Of a stretch of DNA of 64,000 bases, positions 26,213-35,308 are shown piece after piece. The notes below the pieces were generated by a model that was not told the origin of the DNA, did no database searches, and saw nothing but the letters and a program-made list of their open reading frames with translations. Made by a program: the position numbers and the translations under genes. Each line of letters opens with the position of its first letter. Position 1 is the first letter of the stretch. The stretch comes from Polynucleobacter sp. AP-Jannik-300A-C4 (GTDB lineage: Bacteria > Pseudomonadota > Gammaproteobacteria > Burkholderiales > Burkholderiaceae): the NCBI RefSeq assembly GCF_018688335.1, contig NZ_CP061316.1, forward strand, positions 1,302,001-1,366,000, given 5' to 3'.

Positions 26213-27199
26213 ATGTTTAAGATTGAAAAATATAAGTTCAGTAGACGTTTAGTTTTACTAGCCGGCGCACTCACCCTTGCGCTACCACAGCTAGCAACAG
26301 CACAATCTTGGCCCACCAAGCCAATTAAATTAATCATTCCCTTTAATGCCGGAGGAACTACAGACATTCTTGGAAGACTCTTAGCGCAGCAATTAACTAA
26401 GGATCTAGGGCAAAACGTTGTTGTTGAAAATAAAGGCGGGGCCGGCGGAAACATCGCAGCTGAATTTGTGGCGCAGTCACCTGCTGACGGCTACACCATC
26501 ATGCTTGCTTCCGGAAGTATGTTGACCGTAAATCCTAATCTCTATAAAAGATTGCCTGTTAACTACAGTAAAGATTTTGTAAACATCACTAATGTAGCTA
26601 GCGGCCCAATGATGCTTTCAGTAAGTAATAAAATTCCGGTCAAGAATTTAAATGAGTTCATTACCTACGCCAAAACAAAGGATCTCAATTTTGGATCTGC
26701 AGGTATTGGCAGCCAAGTCCACATGGCTGGTGAAAATCTGACCTATGCTGCAAACATCCCAGCGACCCACGTACCATATAAAGGTGAGTCAGCCGCCATT
26801 AATGATTTAGTAGCAGGTCAAATTGACTTTATGGTTGGCAACCTCACTGCCGCTACTGGCTTCGCAAAAAATGGTCAGATTAAGCCTATCGCAGTAACTA
26901 GCTCTAAGCGTGTTAAACAGTTACCTGATGTTCCTACTGTCGCAGAAAGTGGTATCCCTGGATTTGAGAGCACTGGTTGGTTCGGTTTAGTAGCTCCTGC
27001 TAGCACTCCTAAGGCTATTACCGATAAGATCTACGCTGCTACAGTAAAAGCCGTTAACTCTGAAGCTATGAAAAAGAGTTTGGATATGAATGGCCTCACT
27101 CCTATTGTTAACACTCAAGATGAATTTAATGCCCAAATCAAAGCTGAGTCAGCTAACTGGGAAAAAGTGATTAAGGGTCGCAACATTAGTACCCAGTAG
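26213..27199 (+). CDS. Bug/TctC-family solute-binding protein
   Basis: The 328-residue periplasmic protein has a signal peptide (LVLLAGALTLALPQLATAQS, about 14-33) and the Bug family pattern: WPTKPIKLIIPFNAGGTTDILGRLLAQ, PADGYTIML, THVPYKGESAAINDLVAGQIDFM. Bug proteins bind small carboxylates for tripartite tricarboxylate transporters (TctABC). No tctA or tctB lies nearby, so this is an orphan binding protein that must use a distant permease or act as a sensor. It is divergent from the sulfolactate-like operon and followed by its own terminator. Confidence 0.92.
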   Translation: MFKIEKYKFSRRLVLLAGALTLALPQLATAQSWPTKPIKLIIPFNAGGTTDILGRLLAQQLTKDLGQNVVVENKGGAGGNIAAEFVAQSPADGYTIMLASGSMLTVNPNLYKRLPVNYSKDFVNITNVASGPMMLSVSNKIPVKNLNEFITYAKTKDLNFGSAGIGSQVHMAGENLTYAANIPATHVPYKGESAAINDLVAGQIDFMVGNLTAATGFAKNGQIKPIAVTSSKRVKQLPDVPTVAESGIPGFESTGWFGLVAPASTPKAITDKIYAATVKAVNSEAMKKSLDMNGLTPIVNTQDEFNAQIKAESANWEKVIKGRNISTQ

Positions 27200-27206
27200 T
27201 AATACG

Positions 27207-27238
27207 AAAAAGGCTGCAATCAATTGCAGCCTTTTTTA
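27207..27238 (+). terminator. Intrinsic terminator after the first binding-protein gene
   Basis: GGCTGCAAT and ATTGCAGCC form a perfect 9-base stem preceded by AAAAA and followed by TTTTTT, 12 bases after the stop at 27199. Confidence 0.92.
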
Positions 27239-27276
27239 TAAGTAGTTACCCCGCTTCATTTCTTTGAGGACATGCT

Positions 27277-28269
27277 ATGAAATCCAAACTTTTATTAGCA
27301 GCACGCAAATTTTTTACCGCAACGACATCCGTTACTTTTATCGTTTCAACCCCAGTACTTGCTCAAAGTTACCCCAATAAACCCATAACAATTGTCGTGC
27401 CCTACAACGCCGGCGGGGATGCAGACCAGTCCGCAAGAAATTTGGCAACCGTGGCACAAAATTCTTTAAAGCAATCCATCATTGTGATGAATAAGGGTGG
27501 AGCTAGTGGCGCCATCGGGTCGCAATTTGTAAAAGATGCAGCGCCGGATGGCTACACACTTTTACTGGCTCGCGTTGGCTCACAAGCAGTTCTTCCTGCC
27601 ATGAAAAATGACTTGGGCTACAAGTGGAATGACTTTACCTTCATTGGTCTACTTGAGTTAAACCCCGTTGTCTGCGTAGTGCACCCTGACTCGCCCTATA
27701 AAACATTTGATGAGCTGACAAAGGCAATCGTAAGTCAACCTGGAAAACTAAATTACAGCTCCTCAGGCCCTGGAACCATCCTGAATTTTGGCCCACAACT
27801 CATGCTACAAACACTGAAGTTAAAACCAGATGCTGCAATTAATATTAGCTATAAAGGTGGATCAGAAGCCGTGCTAGCTGTTTTAAGTCGTGAAGTGGAT
27901 TTCAGCTGCGGCAATCTAACATCAGCTCTAACTCAAATTAATGCCGGCAAATTACGAGCTCTTGTTGTGACCACCCCTGAGCGAGTTAAAGAAATTCCCA
28001 ATGTCCCTACCGCAAAAGAAGCAGGCATGTCTTCGCTTGAGACGATCATCGGATGGAGTGCACTGTATGGCCCACCAAAAATGGCTTCTGACATTGTTGC
28101 CAAATGGACCGAGGTATTAGCTCTTGCAGAAAAGGATGCGGGCTGGCAAGCGGGTAATGTCCGCTATGGCGGCATCCCACGCATTCTTTCACCAGCAGAT
28201 ACAGAGAAATTTGCAGCCTCACAGTACGCCTCATACTCGCGCCTAAGCAATCAATTAGGCATTAAATAA
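27277..28269 (+). CDS. Second Bug/TctC-family solute-binding protein
   Basis: The 330-residue exported binding protein has a signal peptide ending near VLAQS (about residue 30) and Bug family signatures: YPNKPITIVVPYNAGGDADQSARNL, APDGYTLLL, NISYKGGSEAVLAVLSREVDF. It differs clearly from the neighbouring Bug protein, so it is not a recent tandem copy. It heads a plus-strand operon with the ThDP enzyme (13 bases later) and the FAD dehydrogenase, suggesting that it binds the substrate of those enzymes, probably a 2-hydroxy or 2-oxo acid. Confidence 0.92.
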   Translation: MKSKLLLAARKFFTATTSVTFIVSTPVLAQSYPNKPITIVVPYNAGGDADQSARNLATVAQNSLKQSIIVMNKGGASGAIGSQFVKDAAPDGYTLLLARVGSQAVLPAMKNDLGYKWNDFTFIGLLELNPVVCVVHPDSPYKTFDELTKAIVSQPGKLNYSSSGPGTILNFGPQLMLQTLKLKPDAAINISYKGGSEAVLAVLSREVDFSCGNLTSALTQINAGKLRALVVTTPERVKEIPNVPTAKEAGMSSLETIIGWSALYGPPKMASDIVAKWTEVLALAEKDAGWQAGNVRYGGIPRILSPADTEKFAASQYASYSRLSNQLGIK

Positions 28270-28282
28270 TTTTGGACATACG

Positions 28283-29917
28283 ATGAAGAATAACCAAACT
28301 GGCGCCAGTTTTTTAGTGAAATCACTTCAAGTTGCCGGAGTCAAAAAAATATTCACCCTTTCAGGCAATCACATCATGCCTGTTTATGACGCAGTTTTTG
28401 ATTCTGATATTGACTTAATTCATACTAGACACGAGGCCGCTGCAGTTCACATGGCTGATGCCTGGGCCAGACTTACGGGTGATGTTGGCATTGCCTTGGT
28501 TACCGGCGGCCCAGGGCATGCAAATGCAATATCGGCCCTGTACACAGCTGGCATGTCTGAATCGCCAGTCGTTCTTCTATCTGGTCATGCGCCTATTAAT
28601 CAACTAGGCAAAGGAGCATTCCAAGAAATGGCGCAAGCTGATATCGCTGCCCCGCTAAGCAAGGCTTCATGGACTTGCCAGAGGACCGAGGATCTTGCTT
28701 CAGATATAGCAAAGGCAATTCAGATTGCTACGTCTGGCAGACCAGGCCCAGTTCACCTCAGTCTCCCAACCGACGTTTTGGAGTCTAAATCCATCGAAAG
28801 TATTGCTCTACCAACCCCTGAAAACTTTAAAGCAAAAAAAATGGAGGTATCAAACGCCGATATCTCTACCATCATCTCTAAATTGCAGGCGGCAAAGAAG
28901 CCCTTGATTCTGACTGGACCCATGATGCAAACCAAAGCAGGAAGAGTAAAACTGCTGGAACTAGAGAATGCGCTGGGAGTTCCAGTAATTGGGATGGAGA
29001 GTCCACGCGGTATTGGCGACCCAAGCTTAGGGGCACTCTCAGAAGTGCTGAGTCAGGCAGATTGCATTTTATTGCTTGGTAAGAAATTAGATTTCACTCT
29101 CAAATTTGGCCAAAGCCCAGGGATAGATAAGGATTGCATCTTCCTCCAAGTGGATCCAGAAACTGAAGAAATCGATAGAGTAAAGCGAGCTGTAGGTAAT
29201 CGTTTAATACATATGGCGATTTGCAGCGTCCCTGAAACCATTGAGGCTTTGATCCTTTCAAAGCCTTCGCAAGCGATTGCATCTCCAGCTTGGAATACGG
29301 CAGTGAAGTCAGCAATTGACTATCGCCCAACAGCCTGGTCAACATTAAACTCTGAATCCGGAAAAATTCATCCAGTTCAAGCTTTTAGACCCCTTCAAGC
29401 TATCTTAGATAGCAATCCAGATTCCGTATTAATTTGCGATGGCGGAGAAATTGGTCAGTGGGCTCAAGCATGTCTTAGCGCACCAAATCGAGTTCTCAAT
29501 GGCGTTGCCGGATCTATTGGCGCTGGACTTCCATTTGCTGTAGCGGCAAGCGTAGCAAAACCTAATGTACCTATTATTGCGATCATTGGCGATGGCACTT
29601 TTGGATTTCATAGTGCTGAAATTGACACTGCCGTTCGCTATCAACTTCCCTTTACCCTGGTAATAGGAAATGATGCCAAATGGAATGCGGAATACCAAAT
29701 ACAAGTTCGAGAGTATGGTCAAGATAGAACCATCGGCTGTGAATTACTACCCTCGCGCTATGAAAAAGTCTGCGAAGCATTTGGGGGATTTGGTGAACTG
29801 GTACTAGATGCCGACAAAGTACTTCCTGCAGCAAAAAGGGCAATTGACAGCAAGCTGCCAGCTTGCATTAACGTGATGATTAATGGCTTGGCGGCACCCA
29901 ATATCAAACAGATCTAG
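28283..29917 (+). CDS. ThDP-dependent enzyme of the acetolactate synthase superfamily
   Basis: The 544-residue enzyme has the three-domain layout of the family. The catalytic Glu lies in TRHEAAAVHMADAWARLTG (about 48-66), the central domain runs from about 190 to 325, and the ThDP/Mg motif is GDG-X24-ND (GDGTFGFHSAEID to VIGNDAKWN). Possible activities are acetolactate synthase, a 2-oxo acid decarboxylase, or an Xsc-like sulfoacetaldehyde enzyme; sequence alone does not decide. No regulatory small subunit is adjacent, which argues against branched-chain amino acid synthesis. The FAD 2-hydroxyacid dehydrogenase downstream suggests it acts on a 2-oxo acid. Confidence 0.8.
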   Translation: MKNNQTGASFLVKSLQVAGVKKIFTLSGNHIMPVYDAVFDSDIDLIHTRHEAAAVHMADAWARLTGDVGIALVTGGPGHANAISALYTAGMSESPVVLLSGHAPINQLGKGAFQEMAQADIAAPLSKASWTCQRTEDLASDIAKAIQIATSGRPGPVHLSLPTDVLESKSIESIALPTPENFKAKKMEVSNADISTIISKLQAAKKPLILTGPMMQTKAGRVKLLELENALGVPVIGMESPRGIGDPSLGALSEVLSQADCILLLGKKLDFTLKFGQSPGIDKDCIFLQVDPETEEIDRVKRAVGNRLIHMAICSVPETIEALILSKPSQAIASPAWNTAVKSAIDYRPTAWSTLNSESGKIHPVQAFRPLQAILDSNPDSVLICDGGEIGQWAQACLSAPNRVLNGVAGSIGAGLPFAVAASVAKPNVPIIAIIGDGTFGFHSAEIDTAVRYQLPFTLVIGNDAKWNAEYQIQVREYGQDRTIGCELLPSRYEKVCEAFGGFGELVLDADKVLPAAKRAIDSKLPACINVMINGLAAPNIKQI

Positions 29918-29927
29918 ACCTTAGGTA

Positions 29928-31334
29928 ATGGATATATTTATTCAACAGTGTCAAGAAATTATTGGCACTGAATATGTTTATATTGGAGAGGTCGATAAAG
30001 CGCCTTATTTAACAGACTGGGGTAAGCGATTTACCGGACAAAGTAAGGCCGTACTAAAGCCAAAAAATGTTCACGAGGTCGCCTCCCTAGTAAAGCTATG
30101 TCAATTCCATAAGATCGCCATTGTTCCCCAGGGTGGAAATACTGGACTATGTGGTGGAGCAACACCGGATAAAACTGGTAACTCTGTTGTCATCAGCACC
30201 GCAAGACTGAATGCAGTAAGAAATCTAGACCTAGAAAATGCAGCCATCACGCTTGAAGCGGGTGTGATTCTATCTCATGCGCAGGAAACAGCCCTTGGAG
30301 CCGGCAAGCTTTTTCCGCTGAGCCTAGCCGCCGAGGGTAGCTGTACGATTGGCGGCAATCTTGCCACCAATGCAGGCGGAGTTCAGGTATTGCACTATGG
30401 CAATATGCGAGACCTCACTCTAGGCTTAGAGGTGGTGACCCCTAACGGCGACATTTTTAATGGTCTACGTGGTTTACGAAAAGATAATACGGGATACTCT
30501 CTTAAGGATTTATATATTGGCTCAGAGGGCACACTTGGAATTATCACTGCAGCCACTTTAAAACTGTATCCACTTCCCTGCTCTAAGGCTACAGCTATGG
30601 TCGGCCTAACAAGCGTTAAGTCTGCTATAGACTTAATTGAGCTTTCTAGAATGAAGTCCAATGCAAACTTAACCGCATTCGAACTAATCTCCACTCGAGC
30701 CTTGAACCTTGTCACAAAGACTACTAAAAACTTTGACTCTCTTCTAAATACCACATCTGGCTGGGTGGTGCTACTCGAATTCTCAAGCATGGAGGACGGA
30801 ACTAACTCTCAGGCCAGAATTGAGACACTGCTATCAGAAGCCTTTACATCAGGCCTCATCACCGATGCGATGATTGCAAACTCGATACAACAAAGCAAAG
30901 AACTGTGGTCTATCAGGGAAACCATTCCAGAGGCACAACTAAAGCTTGGAACAATCATCAAGCATGATATTTCCCTGCCAATCTCCGCCCTCCCCGACTT
31001 TATTCTTAGCGCTCAAGTGAAGCTGAATGATCTTTATCCAAATGCAAGCACCATTATTTTTGGGCACCTGGGCGATGGTAATTTGCATTACAACCTCGCA
31101 CCCAACTCTCCAGAACTTTCTGAATGGATTGAAGAAAATCGCTCCTCAATCAATCAACTGATACACAATGAGGTCTATAAATTCTCCGGATCATTCTCCG
31201 CAGAACACGGCATCGGACAGTCAAAAAGAGATGAGTTGCCACAAAGAAAAAGTGCCGTGGAGATTGAACTTATGCGCACCATCAAAAAGGCGCTAGACCC
31301 TCAGAACATCATGAACCCAGGGAAAATTCTTTAG
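29928..31334 (+). CDS. FAD-linked 2-hydroxyacid dehydrogenase (GlcD/D2HGDH-like)
   Basis: The 468-residue flavoprotein has a PCMH FAD-binding domain (VPQGGNTGLCGGATPD, about 68-83; LAAEGSCTIGGNLATNAGGVQVLHYG) and a C-terminal FAD-oxidase domain with IFGHLGDGNLHYN and FSAEHGIGQSKRDEL, the metal/substrate motifs of D-lactate and D-2-hydroxyglutarate dehydrogenases. It oxidises a D-2-hydroxy acid to the 2-oxo acid. It follows the ThDP enzyme by 10 bases. Its end overlaps the convergent TauE-like gene by 4 bases. Confidence 0.88.
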   Translation: MDIFIQQCQEIIGTEYVYIGEVDKAPYLTDWGKRFTGQSKAVLKPKNVHEVASLVKLCQFHKIAIVPQGGNTGLCGGATPDKTGNSVVISTARLNAVRNLDLENAAITLEAGVILSHAQETALGAGKLFPLSLAAEGSCTIGGNLATNAGGVQVLHYGNMRDLTLGLEVVTPNGDIFNGLRGLRKDNTGYSLKDLYIGSEGTLGIITAATLKLYPLPCSKATAMVGLTSVKSAIDLIELSRMKSNANLTAFELISTRALNLVTKTTKNFDSLLNTTSGWVVLLEFSSMEDGTNSQARIETLLSEAFTSGLITDAMIANSIQQSKELWSIRETIPEAQLKLGTIIKHDISLPISALPDFILSAQVKLNDLYPNASTIIFGHLGDGNLHYNLAPNSPELSEWIEENRSSINQLIHNEVYKFSGSFSAEHGIGQSKRDELPQRKSAVEIELMRTIKKALDPQNIMNPGKIL

Positions 31335-32086
31335 ACAAGCTGACGAAGTAATAATGTGGCGCCAGCAAAAACTAAGATGGAGCCATAGGCTATTCGCATA
31401 GAAGTGTTGTTAAGCTTGGTATGGACGTGAGAGCCCGACCATATCCCGAGGAAAGCTGCTGGAATTAAACAGGTCGCAAGGCCGATAACCTCCCAGCTCA
31501 AAATGAGACCAGTGACAAGCATCAAGCTAAGACGAAGGAATGTCAGCATAAATATGGCAAATGCCATGGTCGCACGCAATACTTTAGGGTTGTTAATCCT
31601 TAAACCTAAGTAAGAGACATATACCGGCCCACCGGTAGCAAAAAGGGCTGTAAATGCGCCACCAAAAAAACCAAATGGCACTGCCCACCATTTACTGATT
31701 GGATCCTGAGATTCCACATTTCTCTGGATCAGTACACGTATGCCATTAATCGCTGCAAATAATCCAAGAATCAATAGCAATGGTTCGCTGGGCGCCCTTA
31801 CCAATAAGAAGACTCCAAATACCATCCCTATCAAGCTAAAGGGAAATAGCCATTTTAATTCTTGAACATTTGCGTCGCCTGATGATTTCCTGCCCACGTA
31901 GAGTGAGGCGCAGATATCAATAATCACCATCATTGGCACAACTACTTTTAAGGGGTACATCTGAACCAGGAGTGGGACTGCCACTATTGAGGATCCGAAT
32001 CCTGACACCCCAAAGATAAAGAATGCGCACAGAACAATTAATACTGCTAGCGCAAATGAGAGTGGTTCGATTAAATCAAAAATAAT
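31331..32086 (-). CDS. TauE/SafE-family exporter with an unusual start
   Basis: The membrane protein has the TauE/SafE motif VSGFGSSIVAVPLL and a second repeat ATGGPVYVSYLGL (about eight helices). The first usable GTG (32006-32008) would cut off the first helix. The open frame extends upstream through EPLSFALAVLIVLCAFFIFG to an ATT at 32084-32086 that overlaps the previous stop as TAATT, exactly where a coupled TAATG start would be expected. No ATG, GTG or TTG is available between. I therefore place the start at the ATT, with the GTG as the alternative. TauE/SafE proteins export sulfite or sulfonates; it ends the SDH/fumarase-like operon. Confidence 0.7.
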   Translation of the reverse strand: MIFDLIEPLSFALAVLIVLCAFFIFGVSGFGSSIVAVPLLVQMYPLKVVVPMMVIIDICASLYVGRKSSGDANVQELKWLFPFSLIGMVFGVFLLVRAPSEPLLLILGLFAAINGIRVLIQRNVESQDPISKWWAVPFGFFGGAFTALFATGGPVYVSYLGLRINNPKVLRATMAFAIFMLTFLRLSLMLVTGLILSWEVIGLATCLIPAAFLGIWSGSHVHTKLNNTSMRIAYGSILVFAGATLLLRQLV

Positions 32087-33804
32087 TAACTCTCAACTAA
32101 GATCGTCTCGCCTGGCTTAATCATGGTGAATTGAACTGGTCTATTTTCAATTCTTAAGCCCTGATCGCTTAACTGCACCGCAGTGAAATAGGAACTCTCC
32201 AATGGCCCCGGCTCGGGGAAATCATCGCGATAGTGAGCACCTCTTGAATTTTCTCTTGAGAGAGCCGCCTCAGTTACCGCCTTACTCACTAGGATCAAAT
32301 TGCGTAAATTCATCCAATCCTGCCAAGTAATGCTGTACTGCCTCTGAATATCGCCGACACCCATTTGATCTAACTGCCGCTCTAATTCATCCAATTTAAC
32401 TCGAGCCTGAATCAAATTGTCTCTGCTACGTGAAATTCCAACATCGTCCCACATGCACTCTGCCAGAGCATCGCGAATCATCTCAATATCGCCTGCAGGT
32501 TTCTTGAGAGGAGATTCGTGAGCTTCAATGCTAGCTAGAACCTCCGACATATTGCACTCTTGCAAAGATTGTGAAGTCACCCACTTGGCCATCTCTTCAC
32601 CAGCAATTCCGCCATACACAGTGGAATTAGCTACCCCATTGCCACCCAAGCGATTAGCACCATGCACCCCGCCGGTATCTTCACCAGCAGCAAATAATCC
32701 CGGCAACTCTGTGCTGCAATCTTTTTTAAATACTAGGCCACCCATCATGTAGTGTGCTGTTGGCACCACCTCCACCAAGTCGCCAGCAAGATCAAATCCG
32801 CTATCAGCGCAACGCTCAACCATACCCTTAAATTGCTGACGGACATTATCGGGCCCTAGATGACTCATCTGAATATAAACACCACCATTAGGCGTTGCTC
32901 TACCAGCCCGAATCTCTGAGTTAATCGATCTCGAAACAATGTCTCGTGTAGCACGCTCATTACGAGGATCATAGTTACCCATAAATCGCTCATGATTGCC
33001 ATTGAGTAAATATCCGCCTGCACCACGCAGACCTTCCTCAAGAACAGTACCAGTCATCCTAGTTCCAGGCCCTGCCAACATTCCTGTTGGATGGAACTGC
33101 ACCATCTCCATGTCACGCAGAGTAAGGCCTGCGCGTAGCGCCATAGCCAAGCCATCACAACTCTTATCACCTGAAGGGGTGTGATACTTATACATAGTAG
33201 GTCCACCACCTGTAGCCAAAAGCACCGCTTTAGCTCTGACTAGTGTGAACTCACCAGTCTGCATATTGAGCATCAGTACACCGGCTAGCGACTTTCCATC
33301 AGCACTATGAATCAACTCGAGCGCCCTATGCTCCTCAAGACGATGGATTCCTCTGGCCCAAACTTGCTCAGCCAGCCGGCTAATGATTTCAATGCCAGTT
33401 AGATCACCCTTATGAACTGTGCGATCAAAGGTTTGTCCTGCAAATGCTTTTTGATGCACAGTCCCATCTGGATTGCGATCAAAGAAACAACCGAGCTCAT
33501 TCTCCAGTTCATGAATACGTTCTACAGCCTTACTGACCAAAGTCCATGCAAGATCTTGATCGGATAACCACTTGCCACCCTCAATCGTATCCATAAAGTG
33601 ACGCTCAACAGAGTCACCTTCAGCTAACGCTACGTTGTAACCACCCTGAACCATGCGGGTACAACCGCACTTACCAAGCAGACCCTTCACAGCGATAGTG
33701 ATGTGAAGATTTGGATTGGTTTGATGTGCATGCAAAGCTGCGAACAGCCCTGCGCCACCAGAACCCAAAATCAGGATGTCCGTTTCAAGCATGGCGATAT
33801 TCAT
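32086..33804 (-). CDS. SdhA/FrdA-like flavoprotein with Cys at the FAD-linking His position
   Basis: The 572-residue flavoprotein has DILILGSGGAGLFAALHA (FAD), MVQFHPTG, RGAGGYLLN, the catalytic PRNERATRDIVSRS and AHYMMGG, all in succinate dehydrogenase/fumarate reductase order. The covalent-FAD motif, normally SHTVAAQGG, reads GCTRMVQGG, so Cys48 replaces the FAD-linking His. FAD is therefore either non-covalent or attached in another way. It is encoded with its own FeS and membrane subunits and fumarase-like genes. The substrate is probably a dicarboxylate related to succinate; this is unlikely to be the TCA-cycle enzyme. Confidence 0.85.
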   Translation of the reverse strand: MNIAMLETDILILGSGGAGLFAALHAHQTNPNLHITIAVKGLLGKCGCTRMVQGGYNVALAEGDSVERHFMDTIEGGKWLSDQDLAWTLVSKAVERIHELENELGCFFDRNPDGTVHQKAFAGQTFDRTVHKGDLTGIEIISRLAEQVWARGIHRLEEHRALELIHSADGKSLAGVLMLNMQTGEFTLVRAKAVLLATGGGPTMYKYHTPSGDKSCDGLAMALRAGLTLRDMEMVQFHPTGMLAGPGTRMTGTVLEEGLRGAGGYLLNGNHERFMGNYDPRNERATRDIVSRSINSEIRAGRATPNGGVYIQMSHLGPDNVRQQFKGMVERCADSGFDLAGDLVEVVPTAHYMMGGLVFKKDCSTELPGLFAAGEDTGGVHGANRLGGNGVANSTVYGGIAGEEMAKWVTSQSLQECNMSEVLASIEAHESPLKKPAGDIEMIRDALAECMWDDVGISRSRDNLIQARVKLDELERQLDQMGVGDIQRQYSITWQDWMNLRNLILVSKAVTEAALSRENSRGAHYRDDFPEPGPLESSYFTAVQLSDQGLRIENRPVQFTMIKPGETILVES

Positions 33805-34412
33805 GATGTAATTCCTAGACTCTTCAATACAGCCTCTTTATTACGAGCAACATCACCTTTAACTTCTTGATAAATACTTCCGCCATGACTATCCATCGCC
33901 ACTAGCAGAGGGCCAAAATCTTTAATCTTGAAACGCCAGAGAGACTCTGGATTGAGATCATCCATGTCTACGTCTTCAATCTGCTCAATCCAAGTTGTCT
34001 CAAGCGCTGCTGTGCCACCAATAATTGCAAGATACACGCCGCCAATCTCCTGAAAGGCTGCCGCAGATCCTTCGCGCATACCACCCTTACCAACAATCAT
34101 GCGAACACCATTTTCAGTCATTAATGGGCGGGTAAACCGCTCCATGCGATCTGAGGTAGTTGTGCCAATACAGATTGGCTGATAGCCAGCTGGAAATTCT
34201 GTGCTAACCGGAACTTTGCGTACATTAGGTGCCGTATGGATGACAGCATGGCCACTCAAATCAAATCGAGTTTTCCGGCCTTTATCGAATAAGTGAATCT
34301 GCGTGGCATCTCGAATACCAAACAAAGTATTTTGCAAAGTTACTGTGTCGTTAATACGAAGTTTCCGAATATCAGCTTCGCTAACAGGAGTTGGAAGGTT
34401 GTAATGGGCCAT
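33801..34412 (-). CDS. Class I fumarase/tartrate dehydratase beta subunit
   Basis: The 203-residue protein is the beta (C-terminal) part of class I iron-sulfur hydro-lyases: LFGIRDATQIHLFD, HTAPNVRKV, SDRMERFTRPLM, GKGGMREGSAAAFQEIGGVYLAIIGGTAALET. With the alpha subunit it would hydrate or dehydrate a dicarboxylate. The two-subunit form is also used by L-tartrate dehydratase and mesaconase relatives, so fumarate is not certain. It overlaps the flavoprotein start by 4 bases. Confidence 0.87.
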   Translation of the reverse strand: MAHYNLPTPVSEADIRKLRINDTVTLQNTLFGIRDATQIHLFDKGRKTRFDLSGHAVIHTAPNVRKVPVSTEFPAGYQPICIGTTTSDRMERFTRPLMTENGVRMIVGKGGMREGSAAAFQEIGGVYLAIIGGTAALETTWIEQIEDVDMDDLNPESLWRFKIKDFGPLLVAMDSHGGSIYQEVKGDVARNKEAVLKSLGITS

Positions 34413-34420
34413 CTTTGCTC

Positions 34421-35308
34421 CTAGAATCCGTAAGTCACACCGTCAGGCGTAAAAGTTGCTCGCGCTCTACGAGCCGAGTGGCACTGCATGTTGACAGCTA
34501 CGGGATTCAATGTGATGTGTGTATGAGCAAGCTCAACATGAACAGCAAATGCTGTACCATCGCCACCCAAACCTTGGGGGCCAATACCTAATTTATTCAC
34601 CGCGGCCGTTAATTCTTGTTCTAACTTAGCCCCCTCTTCATCACTACAAACACTACCTAATGCCCTTGTAGCAGCTCGCTTAGCCATCGCAACACATTGT
34701 TCGGATGTACCGCCAATGCCAACTCCAACAATGGTTGGCGGGCAAGTTTTTCCTCCAGCAGAAACAACGCTTTCAATCACAAAGGCTTTTACGCCATTAA
34801 TACCATCAGCAGGAATGGCCATCTTCAAAAAAGAATTGTTTTCCGAACCACTTCCTTTGGGGACCATCTCAATTTCAAGCATTTGATCGTCATCACAAAA
34901 ATCAATGCTGATTGCAGGCATATCAATACCGCAGGAAGTGTGATTATTTTTTCTAGTGATTGGGTGGACTACAGAAGATCGCAATGGATATTCGGTAGTA
35001 GCACGCTCACAACCCTTACGAATCGCCGCCTTGAGCTCCATGCCGTCAAGCTGAACATTACGACCAATCTTCACTTTATAAATCGGCAAGCCAGTATCTT
35101 GGCAAAGTAAATTATCCTCGCGCTCGGCTACTGAAATATTGGTGATCATGGTTTTTAAGACAACCTGGGCACGCGCATCTGTCTCACCTTGATTTAAACG
35201 CTCGATACCAGCCTTCACATCATCTGGCAGAACTTTTAATGCTCGGATATAAAGCTCCTTACAAGCCTCTTCAACTGCTTTCATTTGTAACTGCATCACA
35301 TTACCCAA
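34421..35308 (-). CDS. Class I fumarase/tartrate dehydratase alpha subunit
   Basis: The 295-residue alpha subunit has the 4Fe-4S ligand cysteines in LLCQDTGLPIYKV (about 62-74), CGIDMPAI and TCPPTIVGVGIGG, plus GLGGDGTAFAVHVE. Class I enzymes use the labile iron of a 4Fe-4S cluster, so the enzyme should be oxygen-sensitive. It lies between the membrane-anchor genes and the beta subunit, 8 bases apart. Fusion of a hydratase to an SDH-like complex in one operon implies consecutive steps: oxidation to an alkene diacid, then hydration. Confidence 0.87.
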   Translation of the reverse strand: MGNVMQLQMKAVEEACKELYIRALKVLPDDVKAGIERLNQGETDARAQVVLKTMITNISVAEREDNLLCQDTGLPIYKVKIGRNVQLDGMELKAAIRKGCERATTEYPLRSSVVHPITRKNNHTSCGIDMPAISIDFCDDDQMLEIEMVPKGSGSENNSFLKMAIPADGINGVKAFVIESVVSAGGKTCPPTIVGVGIGGTSEQCVAMAKRAATRALGSVCSDEEGAKLEQELTAAVNKLGIGPQGLGGDGTAFAVHVELAHTHITLNPVAVNMQCHSARRARATFTPDGVTYGF

